A stretch of DNA of 64,000 bases from an uncultured Chloroflexota bacterium (GCA_937901745.1 CALGSZ010000048.1:1-64000), one strand, 5' to 3'. Counted from the first letter of the stretch, positions 40,492 to 51,320 are shown. The notes: generated by a model from the letters alone, not told the origin. Made by a program: numbers and translations.

Positions 40492-42582
40492 ATGATCGTA
40501 AAGGCTCAGCGAGTCGACGCTCGCGTTCGCGTTCTCTTCATCGCCGTCGCGCTGGCGCTCACCGGCGGCCTCGGTCTCCCGATTTTCGTGGGCAACGGAA
40601 TTGGCTACAACGACGCGCTCGCGGCGAACAACAGCGGCTTGTATGTCAACGTCTGGAAGTGTCAGTCGTCGTACGGACGCGACCTGAATCAGCTGCTCGC
40701 CAACTGCACCATCGCCTCCGACATCACCTTCGAGGTGATTGGCCAAGGAGTCTATGGCCCGCAGACCTTCGTCGGCGGATTCTCCTTGTCGAACATGCCG
40801 AACGCGGTCTACGTGATCAAGGAGTACATCCCGCAGGGGTACGTCGAGCCGGTCGTCTTTTGCGGGAAAGGCCCCTCGAACAGCAGTCAGACTCCGCCAT
40901 TGTCTGAGGTGATCACCTACGACGGTGTCTACGAGGTCCAACTCGGAGACGGAGAGGCTGTCTGGTGCAACTGGTTCAACGTCCCACCGACTGGTGGCCC
41001 CCCGACGCAGAAGGTGAGCGGCTTGATCCGCGCGCATGGCTGCCCGCCAGGCTTCGACGCCATCAGCGCCGATATCTACGAGCTGGCTGCTAATTGCCAG
41101 GGACCGATGGCCAACATCGGTTATACGGTCACAGCGAGCAACTTCCAGCACACGGTTATCTCGAACCAGGCCGGATGGGCTGAATTCAACGATGTCCCCA
41201 CCGGTCAGATTTCGGTCAACAGCGAAATGCCGACTGGCTATGGCGTGATGCGAGCCTTCTGCAACCAGCGCAACACGCAGGGAGAGTCGAAGGGCAATTC
41301 GGAGTACGACGTCTCGGATGATGGCACCATCAGCTTCACGATGGAGCCACAGTACGAATCGTTCGATTGCGACTGGTTCTACGCTCCCGCGCCGCGCGGC
41401 GTGTCGGTCACGATCGTCAAGTACTACTGCCCCGAGCATGTCGGTTACAACTACGGTGGCTTCGAGGACTATTCCTCCGCATGCACCGAGCTCGCGGAAG
41501 GCGTGACCTTCAAGCTCGACAGCGACTCCACCGGGAATCCAGGCGACAAGGACACCGATGCGAACGGCCAAGCGTCCTGGTCGGACCTCGAGGCGGATCA
41601 CTACTACCTCTCGGAGCTGCCCGAGTACGCGCCGCAGGGATACGGCCGGCCGGTCGCCTTCTGCGGCTACTACGATCCCGCCGCGACGCAGGATCGCCAG
41701 TACGAGCGGTACGACGTCTCCTCCGACTACCGGATCGAGTTCGATCTCGCCGACGGCCAGGCGATCGCCTGCGTGTGGTTCAACATCGTGCGAAATCACC
41801 AGGAGCAGCCAACCGCCGAACCAGGCGCGACTGAAGAGCCGGGAGACGGTCCTTCGATCGAGCCTAGCTCTGACGGCGCCTCGTTCACCCTCATCGCCTA
41901 CACCTGCGATCCCGGCTACGATCCATACGAGGATGAGGCTGACCCCGAAGCTGATTGCCCCGACACGACGGACGGCCTGCCGTTCCGGCTGTTCAACGAG
42001 GACGACGAGCACGAGGGCGAGACGGGCGACGAGGACGAGGGGACGGTCGTCTTCTCCGATCTCGACGAGGGTATCTACACGCTGCAAGCCGAGCTGCCAG
42101 AAGAGACCGCACTCGCTTTCATCCTAGCCTGCGAGAGCGACGTCTCTTCGTTCGAGGATTATCCCTTCTACCCGTTCGCGCTCGTCGGCGCTGACGGCAC
42201 TGTCCGGCTCGCGCTCCTCGATGGCGAGAACCTTGCCTGCTCCTGGTACAACGTCCCCGCTCCCGAAACGGAGCTGGCGACGATCATCGTCGAGAAGCAG
42301 TGGTGCGCCGGTCCCTCGACGACGCTGACGGCATGCGAGTCGGATACGGGCGGCGTCGTGTTCATCCTGACACCTGCCAACGGTGATGGCGAGGAGGTCA
42401 CCGCCACGACCGACGATGAGGGTCGCGCGACCTTCGAAGTCCCAGCTGGCACCTACACCCTGGAGGAGGAGGAGGGCACCGAGCCGTGCTTCTCGGTATC
42501 CAATGCGTTTGACGATGACGGCAATCTCGTCGTCGAAGGTAGCGAGATGGTCGAGGTCACGCTCTACAACTGCGGCAACTGA
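40492..42582 (+). CDS. Secreted protein of five Cys-rich beta-sandwich (SpaA/Cna-B-like) modules
   Basis: 696 residues. N-terminal signal peptide (hydrophobic 12-37, cleavage probably after DALA). Then five repeated modules of about 100-130 residues, each with four cysteines in the same order: C57/72/124/159, C184/202/257/293, C313/331/391/427, C472/489/547/583, C605/615/666/694. There are no others, 20 in all. Each module begins with a strand ending in Cys (VNVWKC, KYYC, AYTC, KQWC) and has a GxxxFxxLxxGxYxL turn like Cna-B/SpaA prealbumin domains. It ends in a Cys-x-Trp-Phe/Tyr motif (WCNWFN, CDWFY, CVWFN, CSWYN). A Glu/Pro linker (435-460) precedes module four. No LPxTG, lipobox or C-terminal anchor. 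The ATG at 40492 has GGAGGG 7 nt upstream; ATG 40477 does not. Probably an adhesin-like or matrix protein; role unknown. Confidence 0.82.
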   Translation: MIVKAQRVDARVRVLFIAVALALTGGLGLPIFVGNGIGYNDALAANNSGLYVNVWKCQSSYGRDLNQLLANCTIASDITFEVIGQGVYGPQTFVGGFSLSNMPNAVYVIKEYIPQGYVEPVVFCGKGPSNSSQTPPLSEVITYDGVYEVQLGDGEAVWCNWFNVPPTGGPPTQKVSGLIRAHGCPPGFDAISADIYELAANCQGPMANIGYTVTASNFQHTVISNQAGWAEFNDVPTGQISVNSEMPTGYGVMRAFCNQRNTQGESKGNSEYDVSDDGTISFTMEPQYESFDCDWFYAPAPRGVSVTIVKYYCPEHVGYNYGGFEDYSSACTELAEGVTFKLDSDSTGNPGDKDTDANGQASWSDLEADHYYLSELPEYAPQGYGRPVAFCGYYDPAATQDRQYERYDVSSDYRIEFDLADGQAIACVWFNIVRNHQEQPTAEPGATEEPGDGPSIEPSSDGASFTLIAYTCDPGYDPYEDEADPEADCPDTTDGLPFRLFNEDDEHEGETGDEDEGTVVFSDLDEGIYTLQAELPEETALAFILACESDVSSFEDYPFYPFALVGADGTVRLALLDGENLACSWYNVPAPETELATIIVEKQWCAGPSTTLTACESDTGGVVFILTPANGDGEEVTATTDDEGRATFEVPAGTYTLEEEEGTEPCFSVSNAFDDDGNLVVEGSEMVEVTLYNCGN

Positions 42583-42617
42583 GCCTGAGCACGGCTCCGC
42601 GATCAGACACAACAGAA

Positions 42618-42652
42618 CCGAGGCGCGGTTGCTACTCGCGGCCGCGCCTCGG
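42618..42652 (+). terminator. Hairpin between convergent genes
   Basis: Perfect 11-bp stem CCGAGGCGCGG/CCGCGCCTCGG (42618-42628 with 42642-42652) with a 13-nt loop, 36 bp past the pentamodular gene and close to the end of the convergent MFS gene. No T-run; could act in both directions. Confidence 0.55.
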
Positions 42653-42680
42653 CGCGTGTCATGGATACAGACCAGGAGTC

Positions 42681-44117
42681 TTAGGAGGCGGGAGCTGGCG
42701 CGGGCGCCGGGCGGTACTTGGTCAGCGCGGCGACGGCGCCTGCGGCGATCAGGGCGGCAATCGCGACCGCGACCCGCTCGACGCCGAACAGATCGGCCGC
42801 TACGCCGGCGAGCAGCGTCGGGATCAGCGCGCCGACGTTCTGAATTAGCGATTGGGTAGCGACGACCTGACCGCGCGCGGCAGGGGGCGTCCGCGCTAGG
42901 AGCACGGAGCGGGCGCAGACGCTGACGACCGAGGTCGCGAATCCGGCCGGGATGGACATGACCATCACGACCAGAACGAGCGGCGTCAGGTGCAGCGACT
43001 CAGCCAGCCGGTCGATCGGCAGGCGGAGATTGTGCGTGAGGAAGGTGTAAATCGGGATCAGGAAGCCGAACATCGCGATACAGGTCGCGAAGAGTATCAA
43101 TCCCGAGGTCGCAACGCGCCGCGGACCGAACAGCCGCCCGAGTGCCGGAGAGACGCGAAGTCCAAGGAGCAGCCCCAACGCCGCCGGAGCGAAGACGAAG
43201 ACGGTGTTCTCCGCCGCCGTATCCAGCACCCCCTTCAGGTAGAGGGGCGTGATCACCACCAGGGCGCTACCGCCGATTCCGACCAGGACATCGTCGGTCA
43301 AGACCTCGTAGATGACGTGGTCGTTCCGCGCGACTCTCCAGCCTCCAGCCAGCGCCTGCCGGAAGGATCGGGGTTTGGGGATCGGCGATGGCGAGCGCAG
43401 GTGATCCTCCACGGGCGGCAGCAGCCCGACGCAGAGGGCCGCGAGCACGAAGCACGCGCCGCAAAGCGCGAACAACGCCGGCGGGCCGGCAGTCTTCAAC
43501 AGGAGCGGCGCCAGGACGACGAGACCCAAGCCCTGTGCGAGCGTCAAGGCGAGGTTCGCCATTGCCTGCGCGGACGGCAGCTGCTCGCGCGGGACGAGCG
43601 ACGCCAGCAGCGATGCTTCTCCCGGTGCATAGAACTGGTGGATGATCCAAATGCCGAGCGTCGCCGCGAAGATCCCGGCCAACGACGGCTCGTGCGTGAT
43701 GAGCGCGAGCACGAAGGAGAAGCGAACTAGGTTCAGGATCAGGAGCATCGGCCGCCGGGGAATGGAGTCGACGACATACCCGGCGGGCAGCCCGAACGCA
43801 AGCGACGGGATGATGGCGCAGATGACGAAGAGCGAGTTGTAGAACGAGGCGTCCGTCCGATCGACGACGATGATGAGCAGCGCGTACAGCAGCGCGTTCT
43901 GTCCGATCTGCGCCAGGAGCCGGGAGGTCCAGTAGAGGCGGAAGGATTCCTCGCGCAACAGCGACGAGCCGCGCCGCGTCTTCACGCGACGAGCCGCTGG
44001 CGCCCGCGCGGTCGGCACGGCCAGCGCACGCGAACGCGCCGCGCCGGGAACATCACCAGGAAGCGGCTGCGTCATCTCGTCCCGAGCGCTTGCCGGCCGC
44101 ACCACGTCTTTACCCAT
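42681..44117 (-). CDS. MFS transporter
   Basis: About 478-residue, 12-helix major facilitator of the MFS_3 (EntS-like exporter) type. The N-terminal cytoplasmic leader of ~50 residues is Arg/Ala-rich, then SFRLYWTSRLLAQIGQNALLYAL starts helix 1; the loop 2-3 motif is seen as PAGYVVDSIPRRPMLLIL. FYAPGEASLLASLVPREQL after helix 4 is characteristic of the subgroup. The start is uncertain: ATG 44117 overlaps the previous gene by 8 bp, and ATG 44075 would give a shorter leader; neither has a convincing ribosome site. The substrate is unknown. Downstream of a small membrane protein gene, probably one transcript. Confidence 0.82.
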   Translation of the reverse strand: MGKDVVRPASARDEMTQPLPGDVPGAARSRALAVPTARAPAARRVKTRRGSSLLREESFRLYWTSRLLAQIGQNALLYALLIIVVDRTDASFYNSLFVICAIIPSLAFGLPAGYVVDSIPRRPMLLILNLVRFSFVLALITHEPSLAGIFAATLGIWIIHQFYAPGEASLLASLVPREQLPSAQAMANLALTLAQGLGLVVLAPLLLKTAGPPALFALCGACFVLAALCVGLLPPVEDHLRSPSPIPKPRSFRQALAGGWRVARNDHVIYEVLTDDVLVGIGGSALVVITPLYLKGVLDTAAENTVFVFAPAALGLLLGLRVSPALGRLFGPRRVATSGLILFATCIAMFGFLIPIYTFLTHNLRLPIDRLAESLHLTPLVLVVMVMSIPAGFATSVVSVCARSVLLARTPPAARGQVVATQSLIQNVGALIPTLLAGVAADLFGVERVAVAIAALIAAGAVAALTKYRPAPAPAPAS

Positions 44118-44616
44118 CGCGAATCGCCACGATTGGCAACGCCTCACGCACGGTATCGAGCGACGGTCGGACGTCGAAAAACGCCATCAACACGAGCGCA
44201 TCGCCGACGAGCAAGACGGCTAGCAGCGCGATCGGAGCGACCGGTCCAATCGAGGCGAGATACCTACGGACGCGGAAGCGATCGTTGCTCGCCAGGAGAA
44301 AGATCACCCATCCCGTGCCGACGAGGATGCTGCCGAGCGGCAACGTCTCCGGCCGCTCCACATCCTGCCAAAGCATCACGCCGAGCGTCAGGATCGTCAG
44401 CAGCGCCCCAGGCAGGACGAGCAGCGCCACCACCGCCCAGATCGCGTGCGCCGACCGCTCGCGCGGCAGCATGCGGGTTGGCCGCCGCTCGTGCGGCCAC
44501 GCGCCTTCGACCGCGGTTTCGACCGCCTGCAACGTAAACAGCATCGCCACGCTCAGGCCGATCAGGAGCCAGAGCATGCGATTGTCGGTCTGGAGAAAAC
44601 TCGGAACGTCAGGCAT
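44110..44616 (-). CDS. Hypothetical membrane protein
   Basis: 168 residues with four predicted helices (about 13-31, 58-85, 96-112, 123-150) separated by short charged loops. I recognise no family. The ATG at 44616 lacks a clear Shine-Dalgarno. The stop codon lies inside the start region of the MFS gene (8-bp overlap), so the two are probably translated together; it may be an accessory to that transporter, but nothing in its sequence proves it. Confidence 0.65.
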   Translation of the reverse strand: MPDVPSFLQTDNRMLWLLIGLSVAMLFTLQAVETAVEGAWPHERRPTRMLPRERSAHAIWAVVALLVLPGALLTILTLGVMLWQDVERPETLPLGSILVGTGWVIFLLASNDRFRVRRYLASIGPVAPIALLAVLLVGDALVLMAFFDVRPSLDTVREALPIVAIRDG

Positions 44617-44733
44617 CGATGGTCAAAGGTTCTCAGACGTATGCGGGCACATGAGCCGGCGACAGGAGCCGGTTAGAACGAGAGTAGCACAGCTGTGGCC
44701 AGCGGGGGTGGCCCGAAAGTGCCTCCGACGGCG

Positions 44734-45966
44734 CTACCGTCGTTCGGCCGAGGCAAGAAATGCTGCGATGGCTTCGCCCAATCGCCGCGCTCCCTCGTCG
44801 ATCGCGGGCTCCGGCAGCGACGAATAGCTCAGCCGGAAACCGGAATGACGCCGCTGGTCGGGCGGATAGAAGTACGATCCCGGCAGGAAGGCAACGCCAT
44901 AAGACGCTGCTACTGGCAGAAGATCGTCCGCGCTCAGACCGTCCGGCAGCTCCGCCCAGACGAAGAAGCCGCCCTCCGGCTCTAGCCAACGAACGCTCGC
45001 CGGAAAATGCGCGCGCAGCCCGTCAAGGAGTATGTCTCGCCGCTGCCGGTAATGCGTCCGCAGCCCCGCGACATGCTCGTCCAGGAAGCCCTCGGCCGCG
45101 TGGTAGACCGTCCGCATCGCCACCCGATTCGAGTGGACGTCGGCCCCCTCTTTCGCCATCAGCAGGAGCTTCAGGAGCGGCCGCGGCGCGATCATCCAGC
45201 CAACGCGCAGGCCGGGCGCGATCGTCTTGGAGAAGCTGCCAAGATAGAACACGTTCGGATCGCTCGCGCGCAGCGCGGGCGGTGGTGGCGCGCCGTAGTA
45301 CAGCTCACCGTACGGATCGTCCTCCACGACGGGGATACCGCGATCCGCGCAGAGCGCCAACAGCGCCTCGCGCCGAGCAGGGCTCTGCGTGGCCCCGGTC
45401 GGGTTCTGATACGTCGGCACCGTATAGAGCAGCTTGGGTTGCGCGCCGGCCCGGTCGAGCAGCCTGGCAAGCTCCTCGACAACGATTCCCTCGTCGTCCA
45501 CCGGAGCGATCAGGTAGCGCGTCTCATAGGCGTCGAACGCTTGCATCGCGCCGATGTAGGTCGGCCCTTCGATGACGACCGTGTCGCCAGGATCGACGAG
45601 TAACCGCGCGATGAGATCGATCCCTTGCTGGCTGCCGTTGGTCACCATGATCTCGTCGGGATCGACCTGCACGCCCCGGTGCGCCATGCGCCGCGCGATC
45701 AGCTCACGCAGCGGCTGGTAGCCTTGCAGCTCGCCATAGTCCAGATTGCCCGCGGCCTCCGCCCAGGCGCGAACGGCAGCCTCTTGCAGGCGATCCATCG
45801 GCACCGCCTCGGCTCCTGGCGCCCCGTTGCCGAAATAGATGCCATCCGGCCGGTCGGCCACTAGCTGCCAAGCGTCGCTCCAGGGCGACGTCTCGAACGC
45901 CTTCGATCGCCGAGCAAGACGCGCGGCGCCCGGCACAGTGGTCGCTCCGACGCTCGTCGCGCTCAT
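44734..45966 (-). CDS. Class I/II PLP-dependent aminotransferase (LysN/2-aminoadipate transaminase-like)
   Basis: 410-residue fold-type I aminotransferase of the subgroup that includes Thermus LysN and the catalytic half of MocR regulators, but without a GntR DNA-binding domain. Diagnostic segments: DYGELQGYQPLRELIARRMA, MVTNGSQQGIDLIARLLVDP, VPTYQNPTGATQSPARREALL, VVEDDPYGELYYG (Asp to the pyridine N), and GSFSKTIAPGLRVGW with the Schiff-base Lys. Members transaminate 2-aminoadipate, aromatic or branched-chain amino acids. It overlaps the upstream editing-protein gene by 4 bp (ATGA), indicating coupled translation. The exact substrate cannot be chosen. Confidence 0.88.
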   Translation of the reverse strand: MSATSVGATTVPGAARLARRSKAFETSPWSDAWQLVADRPDGIYFGNGAPGAEAVPMDRLQEAAVRAWAEAAGNLDYGELQGYQPLRELIARRMAHRGVQVDPDEIMVTNGSQQGIDLIARLLVDPGDTVVIEGPTYIGAMQAFDAYETRYLIAPVDDEGIVVEELARLLDRAGAQPKLLYTVPTYQNPTGATQSPARREALLALCADRGIPVVEDDPYGELYYGAPPPPALRASDPNVFYLGSFSKTIAPGLRVGWMIAPRPLLKLLLMAKEGADVHSNRVAMRTVYHAAEGFLDEHVAGLRTHYRQRRDILLDGLRAHFPASVRWLEPEGGFFVWAELPDGLSADDLLPVAASYGVAFLPGSYFYPPDQRRHSGFRLSYSSLPEPAIDEGARRLGEAIAAFLASAERR

Positions 45967-46715
45967 CGTCCCGCCGTCTCCTCCGGCCCATCGACGAGCG
46001 CGATCTCCAGCCGCTTGTTGATCCGCCCCTTGGACCGCGTGCCGATGACCTTGATTCCCCCAACTTCTCGTGTATTCGCGACGTGCGTTCCGCCGTCCGC
46101 CTGCAAGTCGAGTCCGACGATCTCGACGGTCCGCACCTCTTTGATCCCTTCCGGCAAGAGATTGATCTTCGTCCGGATCAGGTCGGGGATCTTGAAGGCT
46201 TCCTCGCGGGGCAGGATGTTGACCCGCACCTCACGCCCTTGTTGGATCTCCTCGTTGGCTCGTCGCTCGATTTCCGCCACGCGCTGCGGCGAGAGATCCT
46301 CCAGCTCGAAATCCATCCGGGCCTTTTCCGGCCCCATGTTGCCGCCGGTGACGAGCGCGCCGTAGTCGCGAAACACAACACCGCAGAGGACGTGGAGCGC
46401 GGTGTGCATGCGCATCAGCCGGTAGCGCGTTTCCCAATCAAGCTCGCACGCGACGGTCTCCCCGGCTTGCGGAAGCGGATCGGCGGGCTCCAAGGTGTGG
46501 AGCACCCGGTCGCCGTCCTTTCGCACCGAAGTCACCCGCCATTGGAACCCGTCGGATGGTCGTGTCATTAGCCCGGTATCGGCCGGCTGCCCACCGCCGC
46601 CTGGGTAGAAAGCTGTCCGGTCGAGGACAACCGTTCCGGTCGTTGGATCGACATCAACGACTTTGGCTTCCCAGGCACGCAGGTAGCTTTCGCGTTGATA
46701 CAAGAGGTCCGTCAT
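45963..46715 (-). CDS. Alanyl-tRNA editing protein (AlaX family)
   Basis: 250-residue stand-alone relative of the AlaRS editing domain, which hydrolyses mischarged Ser- or Gly-tRNA(Ala). It has the N-terminal beta-barrel motif AFYPGGGGQPADTG, the zinc-site HxxxH in MRMHTALHVLCGVV, and the second metal motif as DLQADGGTHVANTREVGGIK. At the position where AlaRS has Cys (CGGTH) it has Asp, so the metal site is H-H-(D)-H or lacks one ligand. No synthetase or tRNA-binding domain is attached. Alternatives within the DHHA2-like family (for example a D-aminoacyl-tRNA-type hydrolase) cannot be excluded. Coupled to the downstream aminotransferase. Confidence 0.85.
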   Translation of the reverse strand: MTDLLYQRESYLRAWEAKVVDVDPTTGTVVLDRTAFYPGGGGQPADTGLMTRPSDGFQWRVTSVRKDGDRVLHTLEPADPLPQAGETVACELDWETRYRLMRMHTALHVLCGVVFRDYGALVTGGNMGPEKARMDFELEDLSPQRVAEIERRANEEIQQGREVRVNILPREEAFKIPDLIRTKINLLPEGIKEVRTVEIVGLDLQADGGTHVANTREVGGIKVIGTRSKGRINKRLEIALVDGPEETAGR

Positions 46716-46925
46716 TGTGGCACCAACCCAGCCGCCGCAGCGGCAATCCTACCGGCGGCGGATCACCCATTGCCCGGCCCCTGCGCCGCATCTCCTCAAC
46801 AATGAGTCACCCGATGATAGGCGGAGTGCCACCAGCCGTCAAACAACGGCTAGCGGTTGTCGCCAATACTGCAGCGATGACATCCCGCAGCAGTTTGTCC
46901 TGGCCGCCGCGCGTCTGACGCGCTG

Positions 46926-48077
46926 CTACTTGCTCAAATCGAGCGCGAACGTCTCGGTTGCCAGCCGGTGGAAGGCGTCCCAATCGAAGGTGACGCCAGT
47001 CGAAACGGCATCGGTCAGCGTGAATGTGCCGCCGGGCGCCTGGAGCGGCGTCGTGACCACATCTTGCTCGAAGTATGGGCCGGTCGGCGAGAAGTGATCG
47101 CCCGGCAGGTCGATCTCAGGCAGCCCGTTGAAGTTCAGATTCATCGCCTTGCCCCAGGCACTGTCGAGCATGCCGCCGATCCATGTCTTCACGCCGTGCG
47201 CGCGGCAATACCGCGCGATTTCAATCGATTCGGCAAGTCCGGAGACGCGGGGCGGCTTGATATTGATGACGAGCCGGCTCTGGATGCCGTTGCGCTCCCA
47301 GAGAGAGGTGGCCGCTTGGACATCCCGTAGCGAGTGGATGCTTTCGTCGAGGCAAATCGGCGTCCGCAGAGATGGCGCGATCTGGCTGTGGTAAATGATG
47401 TCGTCATCGTAGAGCGGCTGCTCGATCAGAAGCAGGTCCAAATCGTCCAGCCCTTGTAGTGCCTGCCAATTGTCCAGAGTGTAGGCCGAGTTGGCGTCGA
47501 CCTGCAGCAGGATGTCGGGGAAACGCTCGCGGAGCGCGCGCGCGACCGCGACATCGAATCCGGGCCAAATCTTCACTTTCAGCCGCCGGTAGCCGAGGCT
47601 AACCGCATTCTCCGCCCGCTTCAGCACGTCCTCGATCGTCTTGCCACCGATGCTGACGCCGACGGGGAAGGACCGCGCCTCGCCGCCCCAGAGCTTCCAA
47701 AGTGGCTGCTGGTCTCGCTGCGCGATGATGTCCCAGAGGGCGGCTTCGACCCCGCTCTTTGCAAAGTTCGCTCCCTTGATCCAGGCGTAGCTCTCGCGCA
47801 GCGCCGCGACATCCTCGATGCCGCCGCGTTCCTCCTGCCAGCGCGCCACACTCGGCAGGATGAACTCGCGCAGAGAGGTCATGGCGGCCGGGGTATCGGA
47901 TTCCGCCTTATAGGCGGGCTGCGCCATCGTCGGAATCTCGCCGATGCCGCGGAGGCCGTCGGTAGTCTCAATAACCACGAACGGCCGCGGCAGCGTTTTC
48001 TGTGTGCCGAAAGACGTCGTGAACGGGACGCGAAGCTCGAGCGTCGCGAGATAAACGGTAATGCGCGCAAGTTTCAC
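46926..48077 (-). CDS. menC: Enolase-superfamily o-succinylbenzoate synthase / N-succinylamino acid racemase
   Basis: 383-residue member of the muconate-lactonizing subgroup, of the type annotated MenC (OSBS/NSAR). The barrel residues are clear: K-x-K in RLKVKIWPG, metal ligands Asp in QVDANSAYTLD, Glu in LLLIEQPLYDDD and Asp in CLDESIHS, and the second catalytic Lys in INIKPPRVSG. PFTTSFGTQKTLPRPFVVIE forms the 20s specificity loop. OSBS (menaquinone synthesis) and NSAR (racemising N-succinyl amino acids) cannot be told apart by sequence. No other men gene is nearby, and the partner gene is an acyltransferase-like protein overlapping by 4 bp, which favours NSAR. The gene symbol reflects family naming only. 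Confidence 0.85.
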   Translation of the reverse strand: MKLARITVYLATLELRVPFTTSFGTQKTLPRPFVVIETTDGLRGIGEIPTMAQPAYKAESDTPAAMTSLREFILPSVARWQEERGGIEDVAALRESYAWIKGANFAKSGVEAALWDIIAQRDQQPLWKLWGGEARSFPVGVSIGGKTIEDVLKRAENAVSLGYRRLKVKIWPGFDVAVARALRERFPDILLQVDANSAYTLDNWQALQGLDDLDLLLIEQPLYDDDIIYHSQIAPSLRTPICLDESIHSLRDVQAATSLWERNGIQSRLVINIKPPRVSGLAESIEIARYCRAHGVKTWIGGMLDSAWGKAMNLNFNGLPEIDLPGDHFSPTGPYFEQDVVTTPLQAPGGTFTLTDAVSTGVTFDWDAFHRLATETFALDLSK

Positions 48078-49162
48078 GAGTGATCCTTCTCCTCTCCCTG
48101 CTTCCGCTCGAGCACGTAGTAGCTCTGCCGCTCGCCAGCGGCGTCGAGCCCGGTCGCGAACTCGGTGATCGCGTAGCGCCCAGGCCGCGCCTCGACACGA
48201 GCGGCGATCGGTCCCTGGTCGGTATCAACATCGCGAGCCGACTTGGTCGTGACCAGAGCGCCGATGACCGCCCGCAACTCCTGCCGCCACCGAATCGCCG
48301 TTCCTTGGTCGCTCCGCATCAGCGCGTCGATATCGCCCGGGATGCGGTAGCGCAGGCGCGGCGGCGCGGCCGCCAGCAGCTCCGCGCACGAATCGGTCGT
48401 GACCTCAGGGATGTCCGCGACATCCTCCAGCGACATTGGTCGATACTGGCCCTCATAAACGAGACGTAATCGCTCATGGACCTCGGGCGACAGGAGATCC
48501 CACCGCGCCGTGAAGCGATCGCTCGGGACGTCGCCGTAGAGCGCACTGGTCAGCGGCCCGTACTTATCGATGGTGTACTCCTCGACTGTCGCGCGCAGCT
48601 TCTCGAGGTTCAGCCTGGCGTTCGCGCCGCGCATCGGATCGAAGGTCCAGGACACCGCGTGGTGGCCCGTCCGAACGGCGTCATACGCCTGCAGCACCTT
48701 GAGGAACCAGCCGAGATCCAATGACCCGCGCATGTCCTCTCGAATGCCGAGCATGTGAGAGACGAGTGTGCCGGACCGGCCGCCGAGACTGATAAGGAAG
48801 CCGAGCCAACCGTCCGCGTTACAGCCCTTTGCCAGGTCGTAGGCGATGATCGTCTGACCGCCTCCGTCTGGGATGATCGCCAGCACGTTGGTCGGCACGG
48901 TCAACTCCGGCGGGAAGCCCCAGACGCGCTCCTGCAGCAGGACGATGAGCTCCAGGACCGTGATCGGGACCCGCTCACCGTTGACCACGTTGTAGGAGGG
49001 AGATTGAGCGTGGTGCCAGCCGAGCGGCGCGAATGCGACGTCGCCGATGCCGGTAAACTCCCGAATCCACCCCGACTGATACGGCCGAAAGCCGAAGCGC
49101 TCGGGAGCCAGCGCTTCCAGCGCCCGTTCTTGCTCCACCCGGATGGTCGTTTCCCGCGTCAC
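48074..49162 (-). CDS. COG3375-like GNAT superfamily protein
   Basis: 362-residue protein resembling the predicted acyltransferases (COG3375) commonly encoded beside MenC/NSAR enzymes. GNAT-like features: VWGFPPELTVPTNVLAIIPDGGGQ (central strands), FLISLGGRSGTLVSHMLGIRE (acyl-CoA-binding motif A region), and GLDLGWFLKVLQAYDAV-like helix (here SLDLGWFLKVLQAYDAVRTG). WTFDPMRGANARLNLEKL is a hallmark of this family. In Geobacillus kaustophilus a GNAT N-succinyltransferase works with NSAR and a desuccinylase to convert D- to L-amino acids; the ATGA overlap with the racemase gene suggests a related partnership. I see no third desuccinylase gene here. Confidence 0.7.
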   Translation of the reverse strand: MTRETTIRVEQERALEALAPERFGFRPYQSGWIREFTGIGDVAFAPLGWHHAQSPSYNVVNGERVPITVLELIVLLQERVWGFPPELTVPTNVLAIIPDGGGQTIIAYDLAKGCNADGWLGFLISLGGRSGTLVSHMLGIREDMRGSLDLGWFLKVLQAYDAVRTGHHAVSWTFDPMRGANARLNLEKLRATVEEYTIDKYGPLTSALYGDVPSDRFTARWDLLSPEVHERLRLVYEGQYRPMSLEDVADIPEVTTDSCAELLAAAPPRLRYRIPGDIDALMRSDQGTAIRWRQELRAVIGALVTTKSARDVDTDQGPIAARVEARPGRYAITEFATGLDAAGERQSYYVLERKQGEEKDHS

Positions 49163-49273
49163 TCCGAACCCTCAGTCACCTGTTCGAATTCCCGCGGGAT
49201 TGTAGCAAGGTCCAAGTGACGCGCCGCATCCCAAATCAGCACTGATTTCGAGGATGAGAACTTGGGCGCGGAG

Positions 49274-49310
49274 CCAAAGAAAACAGGGGTGGCGAAGCAC
49301 CACCCCTGTT
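49274..49310 (-). terminator. Rho-independent terminator of the hrcA-grpE-dnaK operon
   Basis: Perfect 11-bp stem AACAGGGGTGG/CCACCCCTGTT (49282-49292 with 49300-49310), followed on the minus strand by TTCTTTGG; about 24 bp past the dnaK stop. Confidence 0.92.
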
Positions 49311-49333
49311 CGTTACCTGGTTTGGAATGCGGC

Positions 49334-51268
<1,935 letters not shown>

Positions 51269-51320
51269 GTTCGTCTGCTCCCTTGGTTTGGTGCGTGGTG
51301 GCTCGCTGATCGCCGCCCGC

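Noticed and set aside
40081..42087. Long minus-strand frame (668 codons) opposite the pentamodular gene
   Set aside because: No recognisable protein, antisense to a gene with signal peptide, ribosome site and regular Cys pattern.
46926..48077. menC as proof of menaquinone synthesis
   Set aside because: The OSBS and N-succinylamino acid racemase functions cannot be separated by sequence, and no other men gene is nearby.
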